Positions 7,411 through 13,054 of a stretch of DNA of 15,002 nucleotides are shown one piece after another. The translations under genes were made by a program, and so were the position numbers. The notes under the pieces were generated by a model. The model ran no database searches. It saw only the letters and a program-made list of their open reading frames with translations, and was not told where the DNA came from. Origin of the DNA: Gammaproteobacteria bacterium (GTDB taxonomy: Bacteria; Pseudomonadota; Gammaproteobacteria; Pseudomonadales; Cellvibrionaceae); the NCBI GenBank assembly GCA_021151625.1, contig JAGKWY010000094.1, positions 1 through 15,002 of the forward strand, given 5' to 3'. The number at the start of each line of letters is the position of its first letter. Positions within the stretch are counted from its first letter, which is position 1.

Positions 7411-7511
7411 GTAGGGGCGCAATATTGCGCCCTTTTTGTTTTACAACCATTTAAATATTTTTGGACTGATGGTTGGGGGTAATGGCTCGGCGCAATAAAT
7501 TGCGCCCCTAC
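7411..7511. repeat. REPIN-like element with 13-bp terminal inverted repeats
   Basis: The segment begins GTAGGGGCGCAAT (7411-7423) and ends with its exact reverse complement (7499-7511). Each end is itself a hairpin: a perfect 18-nt palindrome at 7415-7432, and GGCGCAAT with ATTGCGCC at 7489-7506. Between them a third dyad pairs CAACCAT (7444-7450) with ATGGTTG (7469-7475). Two palindromic units in opposite orientation around a short spacer is the architecture of REPIN or short non-autonomous elements. No target-site duplication is evident. The right end overlaps the last codon of the downstream kinase gene. Confidence 0.7.
7415..7437 (+). terminator. Intrinsic terminator after pirin
   Basis: The left hairpin of the repeat element (GGGCGCAATATTGCGCCC, 7415-7432) is followed by five T residues (7433-7437). 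It lies 11 nt after the pirin stop. The matching hairpin at the right end has no T tract on the minus strand, so it is unlikely to terminate the kinase transcript as efficiently. Confidence 0.8.
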
Positions 7512-9010
7512 GGGGTTAGCCATTTTTGCATGGCATTTTGCCAAACCTGGAAACGATTCTTTAAAACTGCATGTTCTTGCGGGAAGAACGTTTCCTGCTG
7601 AAACTCAGGCTGCCAATTGGGCGATAATCCCGTCGCCATACACGCCGCACCTTGCAAAGTTGCATCAGCATTATCGCTACGACAAACATTTAGCCCACTA
7701 ATATCCGCCAATTTCTGGCATATCGCATTGGATTTACTAAACCCGCCGCTAATGCGAATAGTGCGAATTTCGCCTGATTTTTTCATCAGTTCAATATTCA
7801 CCGCAATCTGAAAAATTACCGATTCAATCCAGGCGAGGATTTTTTCTTGTGGCGATAGCCCCTCAGTAAATCGCGCGTGTAAATCAGTTCGCCAGTAAGG
7901 CGCGCTTAACCCGCCTATCGCATTTAAAAAATACGCTTCTCTCTTTGGATTTATTTGTAGCGCGGCTTCGATCTGATCTGGAGTGACATCCAGATTGGTT
8001 TGTTCCTGCATAAAAGACATTGCAGAAGCAACACCATTAACGGTTGCCTCCCATGCATACCAGGGCTTCTCTGCTATTTCGTTTAAGTAACAGGGTGCTG
8101 AAGTATTTTCACCCCCAAAGGAGCGAGAGCTATTTTGCGGAATCCAAAGTGGACTAACCAATAAGCCATCCGGCGCATGCAAAATATTGCTCACTCGCTG
8201 GATAAAAGCACCGGTTCCCATATTTACGTAGCAAGCCGAAGCATCAGGCATACCCGTTGCAAATAACGAAGCACCTTGGTCACGCGCAGCAGCGGAAAAT
8301 GGAATTGAGTGGGAACCCAATTTCAAATTACCAAAATGGCTATCGTGGAAATGGCACTCAGGTAAAACCGATTTGGGAATTTGAAACAATTCCAACATCC
8401 GTTCGTCCCAGGCATTGCGATGTAAATTCCACAGCAAAGTACGCTGCGCATGACCAGGGTCGACACGATTTTTTTGATCGAGCAAATGCCAGAAAATAAA
8501 ACTGACAATGGGGCCTATGACAAGCGTTTTTTCATCCAATGCTTGTTTAACGAATTCACAGTTATCCAGACACCAGCGAATCTTGCTCGCGCCATAATGC
8601 GGCGACACGCGCAAGCCGGTAATCTGTTGCGCTTGTGAGTGTGTGAGAGGAATTTGTTTCAGGTAAGGCTCGCCGCGAATATCTTGCCAACTTAAAACCG
8701 GCGTTAGGGGTTCACCGGTGATTGAGTTCCAGCACAACAAGGATGACCCCTGCCCTGCAAAGCTCGCGGCTTTGATATTGCTGACGCTATCCCCCAACTG
8801 ATCGGCCACCGTATCCAGGCATTGACGAATACCCGCCAAAATGTCATTACCGTCTTGTTCGATATGCGGATAGGGAGAATTTTCAGGCTGGTGATGGCTG
8901 GTCGCACAAGCGGCGGAGAATTGGCAAATTAAATCACCGGATTCCGTGTAAACACCTACACGGGAGCTTTGTCCGCCCTGATCTATAGCGAGATAGAGAT
9001 TTTCTTTCAT
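7508..9010 (-). CDS. FGGY-family carbohydrate kinase (substrate uncertain)
   Basis: A cytoplasmic ATP-dependent kinase of the FGGY fold, which phosphorylates a sugar or polyol. Length (500 aa) matches the family. The N-terminal lobe starts with the phosphate-1 loop DQGGQSSRVGVY (10-21), then GQGSSLLCWN (86-95) and SWQDIRGE (107-114), which resembles the WQD of glycerol kinase. The catalytic base is probably Asp244 (ARDQGASLFATG). The C-terminal lobe has NMGTGAFI (263-270) and the adenosine motif ISGGFSKSNAICQKLAD, then DATLQGAACMA. The loop reads GGQ where glycerol kinase has GTT and xylulokinase GTQ, so I do not assign it to GlpK or XylB. No sugar transporter, regulator or isomerase is next to it. 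The stop TAG lies in the terminal repeat of a REPIN-like element; a second element lies just upstream, and a hairpin covers the ribosome-binding region. The start is the only ATG in place; a clear Shine-Dalgarno is lacking. Confidence 0.87.
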   Translation of the reverse strand: MKENLYLAIDQGGQSSRVGVYTESGDLICQFSAACATSHHQPENSPYPHIEQDGNDILAGIRQCLDTVADQLGDSVSNIKAASFAGQGSSLLCWNSITGEPLTPVLSWQDIRGEPYLKQIPLTHSQAQQITGLRVSPHYGASKIRWCLDNCEFVKQALDEKTLVIGPIVSFIFWHLLDQKNRVDPGHAQRTLLWNLHRNAWDERMLELFQIPKSVLPECHFHDSHFGNLKLGSHSIPFSAAARDQGASLFATGMPDASACYVNMGTGAFIQRVSNILHAPDGLLVSPLWIPQNSSRSFGGENTSAPCYLNEIAEKPWYAWEATVNGVASAMSFMQEQTNLDVTPDQIEAALQINPKREAYFLNAIGGLSAPYWRTDLHARFTEGLSPQEKILAWIESVIFQIAVNIELMKKSGEIRTIRISGGFSKSNAICQKLADISGLNVCRSDNADATLQGAACMATGLSPNWQPEFQQETFFPQEHAVLKNRFQVWQNAMQKWLTP

Positions 9011-9013
9011 GGC

Positions 9014-9040
9014 ACTTGCTCTGAAATAGATAGAGCAAGT
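9014..9040 (-). promoter_or_regulatory. Perfect inverted repeat over the kinase ribosome-binding region
   Basis: On the minus strand ACTTGCTCT (9040-9032) pairs with AGAGCAAGT (9022-9014) across a 9-nt spacer, and the second arm ends 3 nt before the ATG. The arm covers the place where a Shine-Dalgarno site should be. It could be a DNA operator for a repressor or an mRNA hairpin that limits translation. Nearby sequence gives no way to choose between them. Confidence 0.55.
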
Positions 9041-9078
9041 TTAGTCCGAAAACTTTTTTGAATCTTGGTTAGATGGTA

Positions 9079-9184
9079 GCTCGCTGTCAGATTTGTTGTT
9101 TCAAAACCGTCAAGTCAGGGACGACTTGACGGAGCTACAGGGATGTATTTATGCGATTTTGAAACAACAAATCTGACAGTGAGC
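9079..9184. repeat. 106-bp element with long terminal inverted repeats and nested hairpins (MITE-like)
   Basis: Arms 9079-9106 and 9157-9184 are 28 nt long and complementary except for one mismatch; 23 of these positions are uninterrupted (9084-9106 with 9157-9179). Inside lie two more dyads: CCGTCAAGTC (9107-9116) with GACTTGACGG (9123-9132), a perfect 10-bp hairpin with a 6-nt loop that directly abuts the left arm, and TACA with TGTA around GGGA (9136-9147). Folded, this gives a long stem topped by two hairpins. It encodes no protein. It sits between the kinase and the DUF1820 gene, in the 191-bp gap 9011-9201. Possible natures: non-autonomous transposable element, REP-type repeat or structured RNA. 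No flanking direct repeat was recognised. Confidence 0.75.
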
Positions 9185-9201
9185 GGATTTAATGCGAGGT
9201 G

Positions 9202-9543
9202 CTACTCAACCGGCTTGGGATTAGGAATAAAAGTCCCGTAGGGGAATTGCGCGATTTTATCGCTACCACCTTTGATCTCGGTGATTTTCACCGGACCTTC
9301 TTTTTCCACTTCATCAATGCGCACAATTGAATGCATCGGAATGTAAGAGCGCTTAACACCGGCAAATTCGCTTTTGAGTTTTTCCTCGGCGGGATCAATC
9401 AACACCTGGGTGCGCTCACCGAACACAAATTCTTCAATTTCAATAAAACCATACATCTCGCTTTGGTAAATCGCGGAGCAAAAGACTTCGTAAACCTGGC
9501 CCTGGTTCAGGAATATCACTTTATAAACGGGTTTGGCAGCCAT
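9202..9543 (-). CDS. DUF1820 family protein
   Basis: A small conserved gammaproteobacterial protein of unknown function, recognised from the run VYKVIFLNQGQVYEVFCSAI (residues 6-25) and the following GFIEIEEFVFGERTQVL and KRSYIPMHSIVRIDEVEKEG segments. From the ATG at 9543 it is 113 aa, which fits the family; an ATG at 9621 would prepend 26 residues that read as spill-over from the promoter region. AGAGAG lies just upstream of the chosen ATG. It has no signal peptide or membrane segment, and a compact beta-rich look. A promoter-like TATCCT followed by GCGCGCC lies about 70 nt upstream (9617-9605, minus strand). It is likely monocistronic: emrB ends 150 nt upstream and the next gene leftwards lies beyond a repeat element. 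No function is assigned. Confidence 0.85.
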   Translation of the reverse strand: MAAKPVYKVIFLNQGQVYEVFCSAIYQSEMYGFIEIEEFVFGERTQVLIDPAEEKLKSEFAGVKRSYIPMHSIVRIDEVEKEGPVKITEIKGGSDKIAQFPYGTFIPNPKPVE

Positions 9544-9604
9544 AACTCTCTCTTGGACATCTCTCAAAATACGCGCGGGACAAGCACTAGCCAGCCCGGC
9601 AAAG

Positions 9605-9617
9605 GGCGCGCAGGATA
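9605..9617 (-). promoter_or_regulatory. Candidate -10 box with GCGCGCC discriminator, DUF1820 gene
   Basis: On the minus strand TATCCT (9617-9612) is followed at once by GCGCGCC (9611-9605). Two other promoters in this window share the same discriminator. No convincing -35 hexamer lies 16-18 nt upstream. The distance to the chosen start is about 60 nt. Confidence 0.45.
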
Positions 9618-9693
9618 ACACAAGTTTTCCCTATTCTCGCCTTGCCTGGCTGATTTTCATACACCACCGTTAGTCGATTGTGTTCTTAGCCTA

Positions 9694-11286
9694 TTAGTCA
9701 GCAGCAACATTTACTGGCGCACCGCCCGGCTGGGGTTTGCGCAATAACAGCAATAGCGGTAAGGCGGCGACGGTTACCCACATCATCAGTTGGAAGTCCT
9801 GTAGATAGGCGAGAGTAGCGGCCTGACGTTGCACTTCATTGTTAATAGCAACCAGGCCAGTCGTAGTTGCTATATCCCAATGGCCGGACTCACCGACTTT
9901 CGCCAGCGCCTGATTGTAGGGCGTAATGTAATCGGCAAAGGAAGCATGATTGCGCTGGATATTCTGCTGCAACTCAGCCATCACCACCGAAATACCGATA
10001 CTGCTGCCGATATTGCGGGTGAGGCTAAATAAAGCCGTCCCCTCGTTGCGGAAACGCCCCTCCAAACTGGCAAAAGCAATTGCCGATAAGGGCACGAAGA
10101 TAAAGCCCAAGCCAACACCTTGAACCACACTGGTCCGAACTATGTCCCAACTGGAGATGTTGGTATTAAACAGGGTCATTTCCCAGAGCGAGATCACGGT
10201 CAGAATTAACCCGAAGCCCACTTGCAGGCGAGGATCAATTTTGCCGGCGATCTTGCCCACAATCATCATGGAGAGCATCACCCCCATACCGCGCGGCGCC
10301 ATCACCAAACCCACATCCACCACCGGATAACCCAGCAGGTTTTGCAGGAACGGCGGCAATAGCGCCATAGTGGCGAGCAGGATAATTCCCACCACAAACA
10401 TAAAAATCAGGCCAATGGAAAAGTTGCGATCTTTAAAAATCGCCGGCTCAATAAACGGCTGCTTGTAAGTAAAGATATGGCTGATAAACCAGTAGAACCC
10501 CAGGCCCATTAAAATGCATTCAATCACGATTTCCGGGCTGTTAAACCAATTCTGGCTTTCTCCCCTATCAAGCATCATTTGCAGTGCGCCAATGCCCAAA
10601 CTCAGGAAGGCAAAACCCATTAAGTCAAAGTGCCGAGCCTTATTAATCGCAGTTTCTGTTACCGCCGCCATTACCCCCAACAATGCCAATATTCCCAGGG
10701 GAACATTGATATAAAACACCCAGCGCCAACTGTAATGCTCGGTCAACAGACCACCTAGTGTCGGCCCAAGGATAGGCCCCAATACCACGCCCATTCCCCA
10801 GACTGCCATGGCCTGGCTGTGCTTTTCTTTGGGATAGGTATCCAGCAAAATCGATTGCGACAAGGGCACCAGCGCCGCACCAAAAATTCCTTGCAGCAAA
10901 CGAAAAATCACTACTTGCGGCAGGTTTTGCGCCGCACCACACAACATGGAGGTGATAGTGAAGCCGGCGATAGACCAAAGCATTAAACGCTTGCGTCCAA
11001 AGCGATCTGACAGGAAACCGGTAAGCGGCAGGAAGATGGCCGCTGCAACGATATAGGAGGTCAGCACCCAGGAAATTTGATCCTGGGTGGCCGACATACT
11101 GCCCTGCATATGGGGCAAGGCGACATTGGCGATAGTAGTATCCAGCGCCTGAATAATGGTCGCCAGCATTACTGAGGCAGTAATTAACCCGCGCTTGCTG
11201 GCAGACACACCGGGCGCGGGCACGTTGGTTTCTAGAACATTGGTTTCTGGAGCATCGGGTAAAACATCACTCGCTACCTGGGCCAC
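9694..11286 (-). CDS. emrB: Multidrug efflux MFS transporter, DHA2 family (EmrB/QacA type)
   Basis: A proton-driven inner-membrane drug pump with 14 predicted membrane segments, the DHA2 size (530 aa; E. coli EmrB is 512). Family motifs: the DHA2 signature ALDTTIANVALPHM (47-60); motif A GFLSDRFGRKR (90-100) in the first cytoplasmic loop; and the antiporter motif C GMGVVLGPILGPTLGG (164-179). The first 30 or so residues form a loose cytoplasmic tail carrying a small tandem duplication (ETNVL ETNVP). The start codon is GTG at 11286; GGGAG lies 7 nt upstream and no better ATG exists before the first membrane segment. It is the third gene of marR-emrA-emrB, 36 nt after emrA, and should work with EmrA as a tripartite pump together with a TolC-like outer-membrane channel encoded elsewhere. 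No terminator is visible after its stop. Substrates are not predictable here. Confidence 0.93.
   Translation of the reverse strand: MAQVASDVLPDAPETNVLETNVPAPGVSASKRGLITASVMLATIIQALDTTIANVALPHMQGSMSATQDQISWVLTSYIVAAAIFLPLTGFLSDRFGRKRLMLWSIAGFTITSMLCGAAQNLPQVVIFRLLQGIFGAALVPLSQSILLDTYPKEKHSQAMAVWGMGVVLGPILGPTLGGLLTEHYSWRWVFYINVPLGILALLGVMAAVTETAINKARHFDLMGFAFLSLGIGALQMMLDRGESQNWFNSPEIVIECILMGLGFYWFISHIFTYKQPFIEPAIFKDRNFSIGLIFMFVVGIILLATMALLPPFLQNLLGYPVVDVGLVMAPRGMGVMLSMMIVGKIAGKIDPRLQVGFGLILTVISLWEMTLFNTNISSWDIVRTSVVQGVGLGFIFVPLSAIAFASLEGRFRNEGTALFSLTRNIGSSIGISVVMAELQQNIQRNHASFADYITPYNQALAKVGESGHWDIATTTGLVAINNEVQRQAATLAYLQDFQLMMWVTVAALPLLLLLRKPQPGGAPVNVAAD
11222..11251. repeat. 15-bp tandem duplication in the 5' end of emrB
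   Basis: ACGTTGGTTTCTAGA (11222-11236) is followed directly by ACATTGGTTTCTGGA (11237-11251), differing at two positions. It encodes a five-residue repeat in the disordered-looking N-terminal tail. In-frame and likely neutral. Confidence 0.7.
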
Positions 11287-11322
11287 AACAGCTCTCCCGT
11301 GCGAAAAATTCGGAGCAAAAGA

Positions 11323-12354
11323 TTAGATGGAGATTCCCAACAATGAACGTTTGTAGCCGGTATCAATTTCAATACCCGTACTCAAACCTGCTTGCAAACG
11401 CGGCGCGTCCTTATTGGGTTTAATGCTGATACGCACCGGCACACGCTGGGCGATCTTTACCCAGTTACCGGTGGCATTCTGGGCCGGGATTACCGAGAAC
11501 TCGGCACCGGTAGCCGGGCTAATACTCTGTACTTCGCCTTCCCACACAACGCCGGGATAGGTATCTACCTTCACACTCACGCTTTGTCCAACACGCACAT
11601 GGGTTAAGTCAGTCTCAATGAAATTGGCCTCCACCCACAGGTTGTCGCTCGCTACCAGTGACATAACCGCACCACCCACCGCCAAAAACTCCCCGGCCTC
11701 CGGCGGCTTGGTAACTATGCCGTCTTTAGGTGCAGTGATTTGGGTGTATTCCAAATTCAACTGCGCCTGTTCTACTTCCGCTTTAGCCGCCAAGTAACTG
11801 GGGTGTTGCTCGATAGGTAAACTTGCATCACCGCCAAGTGACTCAGCGATGCGCTTAAGATCCTGCTGAATGGTGATAACTTGCTGGTCATTGATACGGC
11901 GGGTATGACTCACCTCGTCATAAGTCGCCTTGGCTACCAATTTGCGCTCCGCCAGATTGGCCTGGCGTTGTTGTTCTTTTACCGCGTAATCGCGATTAGC
12001 CATGGCCAGTTGCAACTCGGATTGCTTCTCGCTGTAGCTCGCATGCAGAGCCGCCAAATTAGTGCGGACCTCACCCAATTTTGCTTCGGCTTTCGCCAAT
12101 GCCACTTCGTAGGGTTTGCGATCCAGCACCAACAGTAACTGCCCCGCTTTTACATGATCATTCTCCGCCACCAGGCGTTGCTCCACCGCACCGGCAACAC
12201 GCGGGCGAATGTTGATGACATCGGCTTTGGTATAGGCGTTCTCCGTAGTCGCATAGCGGCCCCCGGATAGATAAATCACCAACCCGACAATCCCCAGCAA
12301 CGCAGGTATAACAACCAACAATAAAAAGCGGCGCGACTTCAATGTTTCAGTCAT
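11323..12354 (-). CDS. emrA: HlyD-family membrane fusion protein of a drug efflux pump (EmrA type)
   Basis: The periplasmic adaptor linking the EmrB pump to an outer-membrane channel. 343 aa (E. coli EmrA is 390). It has a short cytoplasmic N-terminus (MTETLKSRR), one membrane anchor (about residues 10-30, LLLVVIPALLGIVGLVIYL), then the barrel/lipoyl start YATTENAYTKADVINIRPRV (34-53). The motif AENDHVKAGQLLLVLD is a biotinyl-lipoyl half. A long helical hairpin rich in Glu, Gln and Ala spans about 80-200, and the second lipoyl half plus beta-barrel follow (TQITAPKDGIVT, then the VGQSVSVKVDTYPG segment). The start codon overlaps the marR stop as ATGA, so translation is coupled with marR, and emrB follows 36 nt on. 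It is presumably repressed by the MarR protein of the same operon. Confidence 0.93.
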   Translation of the reverse strand: MTETLKSRRFLLLVVIPALLGIVGLVIYLSGGRYATTENAYTKADVINIRPRVAGAVEQRLVAENDHVKAGQLLLVLDRKPYEVALAKAEAKLGEVRTNLAALHASYSEKQSELQLAMANRDYAVKEQQRQANLAERKLVAKATYDEVSHTRRINDQQVITIQQDLKRIAESLGGDASLPIEQHPSYLAAKAEVEQAQLNLEYTQITAPKDGIVTKPPEAGEFLAVGGAVMSLVASDNLWVEANFIETDLTHVRVGQSVSVKVDTYPGVVWEGEVQSISPATGAEFSVIPAQNATGNWVKIAQRVPVRISIKPNKDAPRLQAGLSTGIEIDTGYKRSLLGISI

Positions 12355-12860
12355 TTTTCACTTACCTCAGATACCACTTTGGATTCAGAAATGTTCTTGC
12401 TCAAAGACGTCAGGTTTTCGCGCACCCGATTCAACCCGGCAAACAGAGCCTGCTGTTGCTCCGGGGTTAAACCGGCAAGCGCTTGCTGCTGGAACTCGGC
12501 GGACGCCGCCGTAATCATCTTCAGGATAGGCGCAGCCGCAGGTGTTAAAAAAAGCTGGAAGGCGCGACGGTCTTTAGGGTCGGGGCGACGTTCAATCCAG
12601 CCGTTTTCAGCTAACTGATCAAGCAGGCGCGCCAGGCTGATGGGTTGGATATCCATATAATCCGCCAGGTCCACCTGCCGAATTCCCTGCCAGCGACGCA
12701 CACCCAGCAGAGCCTTCGCCTGGGACAAAGTAAGTTGGTATTGCTCAAAATAATGAGAGGCGATACGACGGGTCAGGCGCACATTATCTGCTAGCAAAAA
12801 ACCCAGGCTTTCGTTTTCAGGCACCAATGGACCAATATCATCAAGGTCGTACGAATTCAT
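12351..12860 (-). CDS. MarR-family transcriptional regulator, first gene of the emrAB operon
   Basis: A 169-aa dimeric winged-helix repressor of the MarR/EmrR group. The DNA-binding domain spans about residues 44-107: LTLSQAKALLGVRRW, the recognition helix near QVDLADYMDIQPISLARLLDQL written in two overlapping parts (62-81), and the wing ERRPDPKDRRAF (90-101) with the family's conserved Asp-Arg-Arg at 97-99. Flanking helices form the dimer interface. GAGG lies 7 nt before the ATG. Its stop overlaps the emrA ATG (12351-12354), so the regulator and pump are translated together. A promoter with an AT-rich palindrome over its -10 box lies upstream (12885-12916), which suits autorepression relieved by a drug ligand. 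Function as the emrAB repressor is inferred from operon position and family; the ligand is unknown. Confidence 0.92.
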   Translation of the reverse strand: MNSYDLDDIGPLVPENESLGFLLADNVRLTRRIASHYFEQYQLTLSQAKALLGVRRWQGIRQVDLADYMDIQPISLARLLDQLAENGWIERRPDPKDRRAFQLFLTPAAAPILKMITAASAEFQQQALAGLTPEQQQALFAGLNRVRENLTSLSKNISESKVVSEVSEK

Positions 12861-12884
12861 AAACCATCCTCATAACAAGTTAAA

Positions 12885-12895
12885 TATATAATATA
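12885..12895. promoter_or_regulatory. AT-rich palindrome over the -10 box, candidate MarR operator
   Basis: TATATAATATA (12885-12895) is a perfect 11-nt palindrome about its centre base and covers the -10 hexamer of the marR-emrAB promoter. MarR proteins usually bind near-palindromes overlapping their own promoter. The low sequence complexity means the palindrome could be chance. Confidence 0.4.
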
Positions 12896-12916
12896 CATAG
12901 CTTACTAATTTTCCAA
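12888..12916 (-). promoter_or_regulatory. Sigma-70 type promoter of the marR-emrAB operon
   Basis: On the minus strand TTGGAA (12916-12911) matches 4 of 6 bases of the -35 consensus, and TATTAT (12893-12888) matches 5 of 6 of the -10 consensus, with 17 nt between. The start codon is about 27 nt beyond the -10 box, so the leader is short. Confidence 0.65.
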
Positions 12917-13012
12917 AGATGGGTTTGGCCTTAGGGCGACGTGAAAATCGTTTTTGGGTTATAAAGTGTTCAAAAGATCGCCAGTGCTAACCCCAAATGC
13001 AGTTTTAGCCGT

Positions 13013-13025
13013 TATACTGCGCGCC
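13013..13025 (+). promoter_or_regulatory. Candidate -10 box with GCGCGCC discriminator, rhlE-like gene
   Basis: TATACT (13013-13018) is followed immediately by GCGCGCC (13019-13025). It lies 30 nt before the start codon. No clear -35 hexamer at normal spacing. The rest of the 194-bp gap from 12861 holds only the marR promoter. Confidence 0.5.
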
Positions 13026-13054
13026 CTTTTTCAGCTGGACTGGTGGATACGCCC

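Noticed and set aside
7415..7437. Only a simple terminator, with no larger element
   Set aside because: An exact inverted copy of the 13-nt end lies at 7499-7511 with its own hairpin, which a simple terminator does not explain.
7508..9010. Naming the kinase glpK or xylB
   Set aside because: The phosphate loop and neighbouring motifs fit neither exactly, and no pathway gene is adjacent.
9079..9184. A CRISPR array or part of one
   Set aside because: The repeats are inverted and nested rather than direct with regular spacers, and there are only two arms.
9202..9543. The DUF1820 and kinase genes as a toxin-antitoxin or defence pair
   Set aside because: Neither family has such a role that I know of, and a repeat element with promoter-like boundaries separates them.
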